From positions 992,001-1,056,000 of the forward strand of contig NZ_CP128361.1 in the NCBI RefSeq assembly GCF_030345075.1: a stretch of DNA of 64,000 nt. Direction: 5' to 3'. Of this stretch, positions 36,486 through 47,502 are shown piece after piece. A model generated the notes under the pieces. That model was not told the DNA's origin and searched no databases. It worked only from the letters and a program-made list of their open reading frames with translations. This stretch comes from Solwaraspora sp. WMMA2065. Its GTDB lineage: Bacteria; Actinomycetota; Actinomycetes; Mycobacteriales; Micromonosporaceae. Within the stretch, counting starts at the first letter, position 1; the number at the start of each line of letters is the position of its first letter. The position numbers and the translations under genes are program-made.

Positions 36486-39166
36486 AAACGGCGGAGATCA
36501 AGCGGCGGTTCCTCGCGCACTTCGAGGCCAACGGCCATGCCGTGGTGCCGTCAGCTCCGCTGCCCGCGATCGATGACCCGAACCTGCTGTTCATCAACGC
36601 GGGCATGGTGCAGTTCGTGCCGTACTTCCTCGGCCAGCGGACCCCGCCGTACCAGCGGGCGACGAGCGTGCAGAAGTGCATCCGTACCCCGGACATCGAC
36701 GAGGTCGGCAAGACGTCGCGGCACGGCACCTTCTTCCAGATGAACGGCAACTTCTCGTTCGGCGACTACTTCAAGGAGGGCGCGATCCCGCTGGCCTGGG
36801 ACCTGGCCACCGGGCCGGTCGACGCGGGCGGGTTCGGCATGGACCCGGAACGGATCTGGGTCACCGTCTACCTCGACGACGACGAGGCGGCCGACATCTG
36901 GCGGCGCACCGGCGTACCGGCGGCGCGGATCGTGCGCCGGGGCAACAAGGACAACTTCTGGTCGATGGGCATCCCCGGGCCGGCCGGGCCGTGCTCGGAG
37001 CTGTACTACGACCGGGGCCCGGCGTACGGCCCGGACGGCGGCCCGGAGGTCGACGAGGACCGCTTCCTGGAGTTCTGGAATCTCGTCTTCATGCAGTACG
37101 AGATCACCGACGTGCGGAGCAAAGAGGTCTTCGACATCGTCGGCGACCTGCCGAAGAAGAACATCGACACCGGCATGGGCCTGGAGCGGATCGCGTCGAT
37201 CCTGCAGGGGGTGGACAACCTCTACGAGATCGACGAGGTGCGTCCGATCCTGGACCGGGCGGCCGAGCTGACCGGCAAGCGGTACGGCGCGGGCTCCGGG
37301 CAGGCGGCGAGCGAGTCGCACCCCGACGACGTACGGCTGCGGGTGATCGCCGACCACGTGCGGACCGCGCTGATGCTGATCGGTGACGGGGTGACCCCGT
37401 CCAACGAGGGCCGTGGCTACGTGCTGCGCCGGATCATGCGCCGGGCGATCCGCTCGGTGCGGCTGCTCGGCTGGCAGGACCGTGCTCTGCCGGAGCTGCT
37501 GCCGGTGGCCCGGGACTGCATGGCGCCGTCGTACCCCGAGCTGGCCGCCGACTTCGAGCGGATCTCCTCGTACGCGTACGCCGAGGAGGACGCCTTCCTG
37601 TCCACGCTGCGCGCCGGTACCACGATCCTGGACACGGCGATCGCCCAGACCAGGTCGGCCGGCGGCGGCAAACTCTCCGGCGACCAGGCCTTCCAGCTGC
37701 ACGACACCTACGGGTTCCCGATCGACCTCACCCTGGAGATCGCCGCCGAGCAGGGGCTCTCGGTCGACCAGGACGGCTTCCGCCGGCTGATGTCCGAGCA
37801 GCGGGCCCGGGCCAAGGCGGACGCGCAGGCCCGCAAGACCGGGCACGTGGACATGTCCGCGTACCGCGGGGTGCTGGACAGCGGTGGGCCGGTGGAGTTC
37901 ACCGGCTACGCCGAGGTGTCCCGTGAGTCGCGGGTCCGGGCGCTGCTCGGCGCCGGCGGCGCCGCACTGCCCGCGGCCGGCGAGGGCGACGTGGTGGAGC
38001 TGGTACTGGACAGCACCCCGTTCTACGCCGAGGGCGGCGGCCAGCAGCCGGACACCGGCCTGCTCACCGTCGGCGCCGGCCGGGTGGAGATCTTCGACGT
38101 GCAGCAGCCGGTGCCGGGCCTGATTGTGCACCGGGCGCGGGTGGTCAGCGGCGAGCTGCGCGCCGGGGAGTCCGGCTACGCCGAGATCGACATCCCGCGG
38201 CGGCGGGCGATCTCCCGGTCGCATACCGCGACGCATCTGGTGCACCAGACGATGCGCAACGTTCTCGGCGAGTCGGCGACCCAGGCGGGGTCGCTGAACG
38301 CGCCGGGCCGGCTGCGGTTCGACTTCAACACCCCCGGCTCGGTCGCGCCGTCGGTGCTGCACGACATCGAGCAGCAGGTCAACGAGGTGCTGCTGCGTGA
38401 CCTGGAGGTGAACGCGTTCATCACCTCCCAGGAGGAGGCGCGCCGGCTGGGCGCGATGGCGCTGTTCGGGGAGAAGTACGGCGACGAGGTCCGGGTGGTC
38501 GAGGTCGGTGACTACGCCCGGGAGCTGTGCGGTGGCACGCATGTGACCCGCTCCGGTCAGCTCGGTGTGGTGAAGATCCTCTCCGAGTCGTCGATCGGCT
38601 CCGGTGTGCGTCGGGTGGAGGCACTGGTCGGCATCGACGCGTTCAACTTCCTGGCCCGCGAGCACCTGCTGGTGGCGCGGCTCGCTGAGCTGTACCGGGT
38701 GCCGGCAGACCAGGTCGCGGACCGGGTCCAGCAGACTGTCACCCAGCTACGCGACGCCGAGAAGGAGCTGGAGAAACTGCGCGCCCAGCTGGTGCTCGGC
38801 GGCGCGGCGGCGATCGCCGGCCAGGCGCGTGACGTGCGCGGGGTTGCCTTCGTCGGCACCGAGGCGCCCGAAGGCGCGGCCGGCAACGACGTACGGACCC
38901 TGGCGCAGGAGATCCGAGGCAAGATCGACCCGGCCCGGCCGGCGGTGGTCGCGGTGGCGGTCCGGGCCAACGGCAAGGCGGCGCTGGTGGTGGCGGTGAA
39001 CGCGGCCGGCAGGTCACGCGGAGTGTCCGCCGCAGAGCTGGTCAAGGGGGCGCTGCACGGCCGGGGTGGCGGCAACGCTGACCTGGCGCAGGGCGGCGGG
39101 CTGCCGGCGGCCGAGGCGGCGAACCTGCTGGTCGCGGTCGAAAAGGCGATCGCCGAAACGGCCTGA
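36482..39166 (+). CDS. alaS: Alanyl-tRNA synthetase
   Basis: An 894-residue enzyme, normal length. The class II aminoacylation core spans about residues 1-400 ([41 protein letters not shown]), the editing domain carries the zinc ligands HTATHL (about 580) and [10 protein letters not shown] (about 680), and a coiled-coil plus C-Ala dimerisation domain follow. GTG 36482 overlaps the upstream stop. First housekeeping gene of the alaS-ruvX-mltG-aroE run. Confidence 0.97.
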
Positions 39167-39181
39167 GATGAGCGATACGAG

Positions 39182-39652
39182 GTGAGCGGATTCGTCCGTG
39201 GACGCCGGCTGGGCGTCGACGTGGGGCAGGTCCGGGTCGGTCTGGCGATCAGCGACCCGGACGGCATTCTCGCCACCCCGTTGCTGACGGTGCGTCGGGA
39301 CCTGTCGACCGGCGGCGCGACGGCACCGGCCGACCTGCCTACGGACATCGCGAAAATTGTCCAGATAGTCCATGAGTACGAGGTCATTGCGGTTATTGTC
39401 GGTCTGCCGGTGAACCTCGCCGGCCGCCACGGACCGGCCGCCGACGCTGTCAGCGCATACGTACGGTTACTCGAAGTGGCGGTGTCGCCGATTTCAGTCC
39501 TGACGACCGACGAAAGGATGTCGACGGTGGTCGCTAGCCGTAGGCTGTCCGAGCGGGGCGTCCGAGGACGGCGTCAACGTACGGTGGTCGACCAGGCGGC
39601 CGCCGTGGAGATCCTGCAGAGCTGGCTGGACGCGCAGCGGAGGCAGAAGTGA
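39182..39652 (+). CDS. ruvX: Holliday junction resolvase-like RuvX (YqgF)
   Basis: A 156-residue RNase H-fold protein with the YqgF motifs RLGVDVGQVRVGLAISD (first aspartate about residue 13), VIVGLPVNLAGRHGPAA, DERMSTV and the C-terminal VDQAAAVEILQSWL. It acts in 16S rRNA maturation and possibly recombination. GTG 39182 follows alaS by 15 bp; the stop overlaps the mltG start (GTGATG). Confidence 0.92.
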   Translation: MSGFVRGRRLGVDVGQVRVGLAISDPDGILATPLLTVRRDLSTGGATAPADLPTDIAKIVQIVHEYEVIAVIVGLPVNLAGRHGPAADAVSAYVRLLEVAVSPISVLTTDERMSTVVASRRLSERGVRGRRQRTVVDQAAAVEILQSWLDAQRRQK

Positions 39653-40848
39653 TGATCGACGAACTGGACCTCGCCTTCGAGGACCGGGCAGACAAGGGCC
39701 GGCACCGTCGGGGCGCGCGGCGCAAGAAGGTGTCCGGCAGCGGCGGCCGGGGCAAGACCTTTGCCGCGCTGCTGGTCACCATGCTGCTGCTCGGAGTGCT
39801 CGGCGGCGGTGTCTGGTACGGCTTCGACCGGGTACAGGGCTACTTCGCGACCCCGGACTACGACGGCGGCGGCACCGGTGAGGTGGTGGTCCAGGTCCGG
39901 GCCGGCGACACCGCCACCGACATCGGCAACACCCTCGTCGAGGCCGGCGTGGTCAAGAGCACCAAGGCGTTCGTCAACGAGGCCCGGGACAACTCCCGCA
40001 GCCAGAACATCCAGCCGGGCTTCTACACGCTGCGTCTGGAGATGAGCGCGGCGACCGCGCTCGGCCTGCTGCTGGACCTGGAGAACAAGGTCTCCAACCG
40101 GGTGACCATCCCGGAGGGCCGTACCGCCAAGCAGATCTACCGGCTGCTGGCCGAGTCGACGGACATCCCCGCGGAGGAGTTCGCCACCGCAGCCGAGGAC
40201 CCGCTGGCCCTGGGCGTGCCCGAGTGGTGGATGACCCGCACCGACGGGCAGGAGGTGACGGTCTCCGCCGAAGGGTTCCTCTTCCCGGACACCTACGACT
40301 TCGATCCCGACGTCACCGCCCCGGAGATCCTCCGGGTGATGGTCAACCGGTTCCTGACCGTCACCGGTGAGCTGGAATACGCCGACCGGGTGCAGGCCGA
40401 ACGCGGCGGGATCAGCCCGTACGAGGCGTTGATCGTCGCGTCACTGGCGCAGGCCGAGGCCGGTATCGCCGAGGACCTCGCCAAGGTCTCCCGGGTGGCG
40501 TACAACCGGGTGTACAGCGAGACCTTCCCGTGCAGCTGCCTGCAGTTTGATGTGACGGTCAACTACTACTGGGAGCTGACCGGCCAGGAGACCAAGGCGT
40601 CCAAGGACATGACCCGCGAGGAGCTGTACGACGAGAGCAATCCGTACAGCACCCACGCGCACAGCGGGCTGCCGCCCACGCCTATCAACAACCCGGGCAA
40701 GGCCGCCCTGGAAGGGTCGATCAACCCGCCGGACGAGGACTGGGTCTACTTCGTGGCGATCGACAAGGAGGGCCGCTCGGCGTTCGCCGAGACCCTCGAC
40801 CAGCACAACCAGAACATCGAGATCGCCGAGCAGAACGGCATCCTCTGA
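39649..40848 (+). CDS. mltG: Endolytic transglycosylase MltG
   Basis: A 399-residue YceG-like protein that cuts nascent peptidoglycan strands. A basic cytoplasmic N-terminus (RGARRKKVSGSGG) precedes a membrane helix at about residues 38-60, then a LysM-like subdomain (VVVQVRAGDTATDIGNTLVEAGVV) and the catalytic YceG region with VASLAQAEAG (catalytic Glu about 270) and YSTHAHSGLPPTPINNPG near the end. GTG 39649 or ATG 39652 may be used. It is one base from aroE, so one operon. Confidence 0.93.
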   Translation: MMIDELDLAFEDRADKGRHRRGARRKKVSGSGGRGKTFAALLVTMLLLGVLGGGVWYGFDRVQGYFATPDYDGGGTGEVVVQVRAGDTATDIGNTLVEAGVVKSTKAFVNEARDNSRSQNIQPGFYTLRLEMSAATALGLLLDLENKVSNRVTIPEGRTAKQIYRLLAESTDIPAEEFATAAEDPLALGVPEWWMTRTDGQEVTVSAEGFLFPDTYDFDPDVTAPEILRVMVNRFLTVTGELEYADRVQAERGGISPYEALIVASLAQAEAGIAEDLAKVSRVAYNRVYSETFPCSCLQFDVTVNYYWELTGQETKASKDMTREELYDESNPYSTHAHSGLPPTPINNPGKAALEGSINPPDEDWVYFVAIDKEGRSAFAETLDQHNQNIEIAEQNGIL

Positions 40849-40849
40849 G

Positions 40850-41761
40850 GTGTCCGCCCCCCGACCGTCCACCGCCGTCCGGCGGCGGGCCGCGGTGCTC
40901 GGCATGCCGATCGGGCACTCACTGTCGCCGGTGATCCACAACGCCGGCTACCAGGCCGCCGGGCTGACCGGCTGGAGCTACACCGCGATCGAATGCGCCG
41001 AGGCGCAGTTGGCGGGCCTGGTCGCCGGTCTCGGCCCGGAGTGGGCCGGGCTGTCGGTCACCATGCCGTTGAAGGAGGCGGCGCTCGCCCTGGCCGGGCG
41101 GGCCTCCTCGGTGGCCACCGCGGTCGGGGCGGCCAACACCCTGGTACGCCGGGCCGACGGCACCTGGTTCGCCGACAACACCGACGTGGCGGGGATGGTC
41201 GCGGTGCTGCGCGACGCCGGTGTCGGCACCGGTGCCCGGTTCACCGTGCTCGGCGCTGGCGGCACCGCCCGGGCCGCGTTGGCGGCCGCCGCCGCGCTGG
41301 CCGCCGCATCGGTCACCGTGGCGGCCCGGCGACCGGCGGCGGTCGACGAGCTGGTGCCGGTCGCCGGCGCGCTCGGCGTGTCGATGACCGGTACCGCCCT
41401 GTCGGCGGCCCCGGCGGCGGCCGGCACCGACGTACTGGTCTCCACCCTGCCGAAGGGGGCTGCCGACCCGTACGCCGGCCAGCTGCCGTGGGCATCCGGC
41501 ACGGTCTGCTTCGACGCGCTCTACGATCCCTGGCCGACTCCACTGGCCTCGGCGGCGGCCGCCGCCGGTTGCCGGGTGGTCTCCGGGCTGGATCTGCTGC
41601 TGGCCCAGGCGGTCGGGCAGTTCGAACAGTTCACCGGGGTCGCCGCGCCGGTGGCGGCGATGCGAGCCGCGTTGTCCGCCGCGCGGTCGGCCGGCCCGGC
41701 CGGTGAGCTGGCGCGCTCAGCCGCCGCGGTCACGGGTCAGCGCCCACGCGGCGACCAGTGA
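40850..41761 (+). CDS. aroE: Shikimate dehydrogenase
   Basis: A 303-residue NADPH-dependent enzyme for 3-dehydroshikimate to shikimate. SLSPVIHNAGYQAAG (shikimate binding, residues about 23-37), the catalytic lysine in SVTMPLKEAAL, NTDVAGM and the dinucleotide loop VLGAGGTARAAL (about 130) are all present. GTG 40850. Its last 45 bp overlap the 3' end of the convergent Bcr/CflA gene. Confidence 0.93.
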   Translation: MSAPRPSTAVRRRAAVLGMPIGHSLSPVIHNAGYQAAGLTGWSYTAIECAEAQLAGLVAGLGPEWAGLSVTMPLKEAALALAGRASSVATAVGAANTLVRRADGTWFADNTDVAGMVAVLRDAGVGTGARFTVLGAGGTARAALAAAAALAAASVTVAARRPAAVDELVPVAGALGVSMTGTALSAAPAAAGTDVLVSTLPKGAADPYAGQLPWASGTVCFDALYDPWPTPLASAAAAAGCRVVSGLDLLLAQAVGQFEQFTGVAAPVAAMRAALSAARSAGPAGELARSAAAVTGQRPRGDQ

Positions 41762-42907
41762 CAGCCCCGCCGCGCCGAGGATGATCAGCGCCATCGGGGT
41801 GGCGCTGGCCGTGCCGGCCAGCCCGACCACCGGCGCGGCCAGCGAGGCGATTCCCGACTGGACCGCGCCGAGCAGGGCGGCGGCGGTGCCGGCGTGCCGG
41901 GCGTGCTCCTGCAGGGCCAGCGCGGTCCCGTTCGGCATCAGCATCCCGATCGTGGCGACGTAGCCGGCCAGCGCCGGCACGATCAGCCACAGCTGGCCGG
42001 TGGTCGCGCCGGCCACCAGCAGCGCCGCAGCGCAGGCTCCGGCGGTCAACGCGCCGACGAACAACGGCCGGGTCCGGTACCGGCCGACCAGTCGGGCGTT
42101 GACCTGCCCGAGCGCGATCAGCCCGACCGCGTTGGCCCCGAACACCAGGCTGAACATGGTCGGCGACAGCCCGAAGCCGTCCTGCAGCACGTACGGCGAT
42201 CCGGAGATGTAGGCGAACAAGCCGGCGAACGCCAGACCCTGGGTGGACGCGTACCCGACGAACGCCCGGTCGGTGAGGACCAGCCGGGCCGCCCGGGCGG
42301 CGCCAGCCAGACCGTCCGGGTTTCGGCGCTCCTCCGGCAGGGTCTCCGGTAGCCAGCGGGCCATGACGATGGTGAGCAGCGCGGCGAGTACCGCGAGGGC
42401 GACGAAGATCTCCCGCCAGGAGGCCACCCGCAGCACCGCCGCGCCGAGCACCGGCGCGGCGATCGGTGCCACCCCGAAGATGATCAGCAGGCGGGAGAAG
42501 AACCGGGCCGCGTCGGCACCCGAGTAGAGGTCGCGCACCACCGCGCGGGCGACGACCACCCCTACCCCGCCGGCGAAGCCCTGGAGCAGCCGCAACCCGG
42601 CCAGTGCCTCGGCGTTCGGGGCCAGCGCGCAGGCCAGCGAGACGACGATGTAGCCGGTGGTGCCGGCCAGCGCCGGACGCCGCCGCCCCCACCGGTCACT
42701 CACCGGCCCGCCGACCAGCTGGCCGAACGCGACGCCGATCAGGCACGCGGTCAGTGACAGTTGCACCCGGGCAGGGGTGGTGGTGAGGTCCTCGCTGATC
42801 GCCGGGAACGCCGGCAGGTACATGTCGATCGACAGCGGCCCCACCGCGGTGACCGCGCCGAGCAGGATGAGTAGCACCGCTGGTCGGCGGCGGATGTCGT
42901 ACGGCAC
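41717..42907 (-). CDS. Bcr/CflA-family MFS multidrug exporter
   Basis: A 396-residue 12-helix transporter. [16 protein letters not shown] in helix 1, [19 protein letters not shown] (motif A) and FQGFAGG-like [24 protein letters not shown] (motif C-like) are the hallmarks of the Bcr/CflA drug efflux subfamily. The start is GTG 42907. It is inserted on the opposite strand between aroE and aroC, breaking up the aro run. Likely substrates are drugs such as chloramphenicol or small peptides; not readable from sequence. Confidence 0.88.
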   Translation of the reverse strand: MPYDIRRRPAVLLILLGAVTAVGPLSIDMYLPAFPAISEDLTTTPARVQLSLTACLIGVAFGQLVGGPVSDRWGRRRPALAGTTGYIVVSLACALAPNAEALAGLRLLQGFAGGVGVVVARAVVRDLYSGADAARFFSRLLIIFGVAPIAAPVLGAAVLRVASWREIFVALAVLAALLTIVMARWLPETLPEERRNPDGLAGAARAARLVLTDRAFVGYASTQGLAFAGLFAYISGSPYVLQDGFGLSPTMFSLVFGANAVGLIALGQVNARLVGRYRTRPLFVGALTAGACAAALLVAGATTGQLWLIVPALAGYVATIGMLMPNGTALALQEHARHAGTAAALLGAVQSGIASLAAPVVGLAGTASATPMALIILGAAGLSLVAAWALTRDRGG

Positions 42908-43029
42908 GAAGCCACCACCCCCCGAAACCGACCAACCGTACGTTAGGGCGGCTCGGGTGGTGTCCGGAGGGCGGGACGCGGGCGACGTGGGTCACCTGGC
43001 CCCGACCCCGCCGTGCCACACTTTCCGAC

Positions 43030-44208
43030 GTGTTGCGTTGGCTGACCGCAGGTGAATCCCACGGCCCCGCGCTGGTCGCACTCCTCGAAGGCGTCCCCGC
43101 GGGCGTCGAGGTGACCAGTGCCGAGATCGGTCGCGAGCTGGCCCGGCGCCGGCTCGGCTACGGCCGGGGTGCCCGGATGAGTTTCGAGCAGGACGAGATC
43201 GAGATCGTCGGCGGCCTGCGGCACGGGGTGACGCTGGGCAGCCCGGTCGCGATCCGGGTGGGCAACTCGGAGTGGCCGAAGTGGCGCACCGTGATGGCGG
43301 CCGACCCAGTCGACCCGGTCGAGTTGGCCGGGCAGGCCCGCAACGCCCCGCTGACCCGGCCCCGACCGGGGCACGCCGACCTGGCCGGGATGCAGAAGTA
43401 CGGCCATACCGACGCCCGGCCGATCCTGGAGCGGGCCAGCGCCAGGGAGACCGCCGCCCGGGTCGCCGTCGGTACGGTCGCCCGGGCGCTGTGCCGGCAG
43501 GCACTGGGGATCGAGATCGTGTCGCACGTGGTCGAGCTCGGTTCGGTGGCCGCCAAACCCGGACTGCAGCCCCGCCCGGAGGACGCCGAGCGGGTCGACG
43601 CCGACCCGCTGCGCTGCCTCGACCCCGAGGCAAGCGCCCGGATGGTCGCCGAGGTGGACGCCGCCAAGTCCGACGCCGACACCCTCGGCGGCATCGTCGA
43701 GGTGCTCGCCTACGGGGTGCCGCCGGGGCTGGGCAGCCACGTCCAGTGGGACCGCAAGCTCGACGCCCGGCTGGCCGCCGCGGTGCTGTCGATCCAGGCG
43801 GTCAAGGGTGTGGAGATCGGCGACGCCTGGCAGCAGGCCCGGTCGCGGGGCTCGGTCGCGCACGACGAGATCATTCCGACTGCGGCCGGGGTGCGCCGGG
43901 CGACCGACCGGGCCGGCGGGCTGGAGGGCGGCATCACCACCGGCGAGCCGGTGCGGGTGCGGGCCGCGATGAAGCCGATCTCCTCGTTGAACCGGGCGTT
44001 GTCGACCGTCGACGTCGTCACCGGCGAGCCGGCGACCGCGATCAACCAGCGGTCCGACGTCTGCGCGGTGCCGGCCGCCGCGGTGGTGGCCGAGGCGATG
44101 GTGGCGCTGGTGCTGGCCGAGGCGGCCACCGAGAAGTTCGGCGGTGACTCGGTCGCCGAGATCCGCCGCAACCTTGCCGGGTACCTGGACCACCTGGTGA
44201 TCCGCTGA
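43030..44208 (+). CDS. aroC: Chorismate synthase
   Basis: A 392-residue FMN-dependent enzyme converting EPSP to chorismate. [20 protein letters not shown] at the N-terminus, [35 protein letters not shown] and [14 protein letters not shown] are family signatures. GTG 43030. The stop overlaps the aroK start (TGATG), so the four aro genes here are cotranslated. Confidence 0.97.
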   Translation: MLRWLTAGESHGPALVALLEGVPAGVEVTSAEIGRELARRRLGYGRGARMSFEQDEIEIVGGLRHGVTLGSPVAIRVGNSEWPKWRTVMAADPVDPVELAGQARNAPLTRPRPGHADLAGMQKYGHTDARPILERASARETAARVAVGTVARALCRQALGIEIVSHVVELGSVAAKPGLQPRPEDAERVDADPLRCLDPEASARMVAEVDAAKSDADTLGGIVEVLAYGVPPGLGSHVQWDRKLDARLAAAVLSIQAVKGVEIGDAWQQARSRGSVAHDEIIPTAAGVRRATDRAGGLEGGITTGEPVRVRAAMKPISSLNRALSTVDVVTGEPATAINQRSDVCAVPAAAVVAEAMVALVLAEAATEKFGGDSVAEIRRNLAGYLDHLVIR

Positions 44209-44732
44209 TGGCCCCGGCCTGCGTGCTGGTCGGCGCACCCGGTGCGGGCAAGACCAGCACCGGTACCGTGCTGGCCGGGCTGCTCAACTGTGAGTTCCGC
44301 GACACCGACACCGACATCGTGGCGGCGGCCGGCAAGCCGATCCCGGAGATCTTCGTCGATGACGGCGAGGAGCACTTCCGGGCCTTGGAGCGGGCGGCGG
44401 TCCGGGCGGCACTGCGCGGCTTCGACGGTGTGCTCGCGCTCGGCGGCGGTGCGGTGCTGGCCGACGAGAACCGCGCCGCGCTCGCCGGACACACCGTGGT
44501 CCATCTCGGCGTCGAGCTGGCCGACGCGGTCCGTCGGGTCGGCCTCGACGCCGGCCGTCCGCTGCTGGCGATCAACCCGCGGGCCACGCTGCGGCACCTG
44601 CTGGAGCAGCGTCGCCCGCTCTACGAGCGGGTCGCCACGCACCGGGTGGCAACCGACGGCCGTACCCCGGAGCAGGTCGCCGAGGAGATCGCGACAATGC
44701 TGCGCACACCGGCCGACCGGCCCGGGTACTAG
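44208..44732 (+). CDS. aroK: Shikimate kinase
   Basis: A 174-residue P-loop kinase: Walker [12 protein letters not shown] (residues 9-19), shikimate-binding [11 protein letters not shown] and [15 protein letters not shown], and the lid arginine region in [16 protein letters not shown]. Starts at ATG 44208 overlapping aroC and ends 5 bp before aroB. Confidence 0.95.
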   Translation: MAPACVLVGAPGAGKTSTGTVLAGLLNCEFRDTDTDIVAAAGKPIPEIFVDDGEEHFRALERAAVRAALRGFDGVLALGGGAVLADENRAALAGHTVVHLGVELADAVRRVGLDAGRPLLAINPRATLRHLLEQRRPLYERVATHRVATDGRTPEQVAEEIATMLRTPADRPGY

Positions 44733-44737
44733 GCTCG

Positions 44738-45820
44738 GTGCCGATGGACTCGACGACCTGTATCCCGGTGCCCGGCGACCGACCGTACGACGTGCTGGTC
44801 GGTCGGGGACTGCTCGACCAGCTGCCCGACCTGCTGCCCGGCGCGGACCGGGTGGCGGTGCTGCACGCACCCCCGCTGCAGGGCCAGGCCGACCGGATCG
44901 CCGCCGGTTGCGCCGCGGCCGGTGTCAAGCCGCTGCTGGTCGAGGTGCCGGACGCCGAGGCCGGCAAGTCGATCGAGGTCGCCGGGCAGGCGTGGGCGCA
45001 GCTCGGCGCGGCCGGCTTCACCCGTACTGACGCGGTGGTCGGGGTCGGCGGCGGCGCGGTGACCGATCTGGCGGGTTTCGTGGCCGCCTGCTGGCTGCGT
45101 GGGGTCCGCTGGGTGCCGGTGGCGACCAGCCTGCTCGGCATGGTCGACGCGGCGGTGGGTGGCAAGACCGGGATCAATACGGCGGCCGGCAAGAACCTGG
45201 TGGGCGCGTTCCACCCGCCGGCCGGGGTGCTGGCCGACCTGGACCTGCTGACCAGCCTTGCGCCGGTGGACCTGGCCGCCGGGTTGGCCGAGGTGGTCAA
45301 GTGCGGGTTCATCGCCGATCCGGCGATCCTGGGGCTGATCGAGACCGATCCGGCGGCGGCCACCGACCCGACCGGGCCGCAGGTGCGTGAGCTGATCGAG
45401 CGCGCCGTGCGGGTCAAGGCCGACGTGGTCGGTGACGACCTGCGCGAGTCGGGGCTGCGTGAGGTGCTCAACTACGGGCACACGCTGGCCCACGCGATCG
45501 AGAAGGTGGAAGGCTACCGCTGGCGTCACGGGCACGCGGTGTCGGTGGGCCTGGTCTACGCGGCGACCCTGGCCCGGCTGGCCGGCCGGCTCGACGCAAC
45601 GGTCGCCGATCGGCACGCGTCGGTACTCGCCGCCCTGGGGCTGCCCACCACGTACCGGGCAGACGCGTGGCCACAGCTGCTGGCCACGATGCGGGTGGAC
45701 AAGAAGGCCCGGGGCAGCCGGCTGCGGCTGGTGGTGCTCGACGCGCTGGCCCGACCCGGGATTCTCGACGGCCCGGCCGACACGTTGCTCGCCGAGGCGT
45801 ACCGGCAGGTGGCGGCGTGA
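44738..45820 (+). CDS. aroB: 3-Dehydroquinate synthase
   Basis: A 360-residue (358 from ATG 44744) NAD- and metal-dependent cyclase. [21 protein letters not shown] and [16 protein letters not shown] (about residues 95-150), with metal ligands Glu in [10 protein letters not shown] and His in [11 protein letters not shown] and HGHAVSVGL, mark a functional enzyme. The stop overlaps aroQ (GTGA). Confidence 0.96.
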   Translation: MPMDSTTCIPVPGDRPYDVLVGRGLLDQLPDLLPGADRVAVLHAPPLQGQADRIAAGCAAAGVKPLLVEVPDAEAGKSIEVAGQAWAQLGAAGFTRTDAVVGVGGGAVTDLAGFVAACWLRGVRWVPVATSLLGMVDAAVGGKTGINTAAGKNLVGAFHPPAGVLADLDLLTSLAPVDLAAGLAEVVKCGFIADPAILGLIETDPAAATDPTGPQVRELIERAVRVKADVVGDDLRESGLREVLNYGHTLAHAIEKVEGYRWRHGHAVSVGLVYAATLARLAGRLDATVADRHASVLAALGLPTTYRADAWPQLLATMRVDKKARGSRLRLVVLDALARPGILDGPADTLLAEAYRQVAA

Positions 45821-46281
45821 CGGGAGACGGCACGGCGTTGCGGACGTACGTGCTGAACGGCCCGAACCTGGGCCGGCTGGGCAGCCGTCAGGTCGACGTG
45901 TACGGGCTGACCAGCTACGCCGACCTGGTGGCGATGTGCGAGCAGGTGGGCCGGGACGCCGGGCTCGACGTCGAGGTGCGCCAGACCGACGCCGAGCACG
46001 AGATGCTCAGCTGGCTGCACACGGCGGCCGACGCCGAGGCCGCCGTGGTGATCAACCCGGGTGCCTGGTCGCACTACTCGTACGCGGTCCGCGACGCCTG
46101 CGCGCTGCTGCGCGGACCACTCGTCGAGGTGCACATCTCCAACATCCACGCCCGCGAGCAGTTCCGGCACCACTCGGTGGTGTCGGCGGTCGCCACCGGG
46201 GTGATCTGCGGGCTCGGGGTGGACGGCTACCGGTTGGCGCTGCTGCACGTCGCCCGGTTGGCCGCGGCCCGTCCCCGCTGA
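45817..46281 (+). CDS. aroQ: Type II 3-dehydroquinate dehydratase
   Basis: A 154-residue dodecamer-type dehydratase. [17 protein letters not shown], the catalytic tyrosine in that segment, [16 protein letters not shown], and [18 protein letters not shown] are complete. GTG 45817 overlaps aroB. Last gene of the aro run; a gap of 134 bp with a TAGACT -10 (46372-46377) precedes efp. Confidence 0.95.
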   Translation: MTGDGTALRTYVLNGPNLGRLGSRQVDVYGLTSYADLVAMCEQVGRDAGLDVEVRQTDAEHEMLSWLHTAADAEAAVVINPGAWSHYSYAVRDACALLRGPLVEVHISNIHAREQFRHHSVVSAVATGVICGLGVDGYRLALLHVARLAAARPR

Positions 46282-46415
46282 GCCGGCCCGGTTGCCGGTC
46301 GTGGGCCGCACCCGACCGCGTCGGGACGGGTAGGGGTCCGGGCCGTGCCGGCTGAGCAGGGTCCGGCCCGATAGACTTGGTAGATCCGTCCGTACATTGA
46401 TGATCAAGGCAGGAA

Positions 46416-46973
46416 ATGGCGACCACCAACGACCTGAAGAACGGGCTGGTTCTCAACCTCGACGGCGAGCTGTGGGCCGTCGTGGAGTTCCAGCACGTCA
46501 AGCCCGGCAAGGGCGGCGCTTTCGTGCGCACCACCCTGAAGAACGTGCTCTCCGGCAAGGTGGTCGACAAGACCTTCAACGCGGGCACCAAGGTCGACAC
46601 CGCGACCGTCGACAAGCGGACCATGCAGTACCTGTACGCCGACGGCGAGGACTACGTCTTCATGGATCTGGAGACCTTCGACCAGATCATGGTGCCCGGT
46701 GGCACCGTCGGCGAGGCAGCGAACTACCTGCTGCCCGAGGCTGAGGCGATCGTGGCGACCCACGAGGGCGTGCCGCTGTACGTCGAGCTGCCGACCAGCG
46801 TGGTCCTCGAGGTTACCTACACCGAGCCGGGCCTGCAGGGTGACCGGTCGACCGGCGGAAACAAGCCGGCCACGATGGAGACGGGGGCCACCGTCCAGGT
46901 GCCGTTGTTCGTCACCACCGGGGAGAAGATCAAGGTCGACACCCGCGACGGCCGCTACCTCGGCCGAGCCTGA
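46416..46973 (+). CDS. efp: Translation elongation factor P
   Basis: A 185-residue EF-P that relieves ribosome stalling at polyproline. The domain I loop [13 protein letters not shown] carries lysine at the tip, without a nearby EpmA or DHS-type modification gene. Domain III ends in [19 protein letters not shown]. Its own promoter is suggested by TAGACT at 46372-46377 and AGGAA before ATG 46416. The stop overlaps nusB (TGATG). Polyproline-rich products such as the 826-residue protein upstream are natural clients. Confidence 0.96.
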   Translation: MATTNDLKNGLVLNLDGELWAVVEFQHVKPGKGGAFVRTTLKNVLSGKVVDKTFNAGTKVDTATVDKRTMQYLYADGEDYVFMDLETFDQIMVPGGTVGEAANYLLPEAEAIVATHEGVPLYVELPTSVVLEVTYTEPGLQGDRSTGGNKPATMETGATVQVPLFVTTGEKIKVDTRDGRYLGRA

Positions 46974-47404
46974 TGGCCGAGGGGCCGAAGACCTCGATGC
47001 CAGCGCGTCGCAAGGCGCGCAAACGGGCCCTGGACGTGCTCTACGAGGCGGACATGCGCAGTCTGCCGCCGACCCAGGTGCTGGTCGGGTACCTGGCCCG
47101 GTTGTCCCCGCGTCCGGAGCATCTCGACTACGCGGTCGGCCTGGTCGAAGGGGTGGCGACGCACCGGGACCGGATCGACGAGCTGATCGGCAGCTACGCC
47201 GAGGGGTGGACGCTGGACCGGATGCCGGTGGTCGACCGCAACCTGGCCCGGATCGCCGTCTACGAGTTGCTCTACGTCGACGAGATCGACGACCCGGTGG
47301 CGATCACCGAGGCGGTCGAGTTGGCCCGGCAGATGTCCACTGACGATTCGCCGCGGTTCCTCAACGGTCTGCTGGACCGGATCGCCGAGTACACCCCGCA
47401 CTAG
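46973..47404 (+). CDS. nusB: Transcription antitermination factor NusB
   Basis: A 143-residue helical protein binding boxA RNA with NusE. ARRKARKRALDVLYEADMRS at the start and the ALAR-type VVDRNLARIAVYELLY, ITEAVELARQMSTDDSPRFLNGLLDRIA core are typical. Coupled to efp; followed by a bidirectional terminator. Confidence 0.95.
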   Translation: MAEGPKTSMPARRKARKRALDVLYEADMRSLPPTQVLVGYLARLSPRPEHLDYAVGLVEGVATHRDRIDELIGSYAEGWTLDRMPVVDRNLARIAVYELLYVDEIDDPVAITEAVELARQMSTDDSPRFLNGLLDRIAEYTPH

Positions 47405-47444
47405 CGGCTCCCGCCGCCATTCCGCGACCACGGTGCCACGCGGC

Positions 47445-47488
47445 ACCGCTGACGGGCCCGATCCAGTTGGATCGGGCCCGTCAGCGGT
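47445..47488. terminator. Bidirectional terminator between nusB and bldD
   Basis: A perfect 20-bp inverted repeat with an AGTT loop sits between the convergent nusB and bldD stops, serving both. Confidence 0.9.
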
Positions 47489-47502
47489 TGGGCGCGCAGC
47501 CG

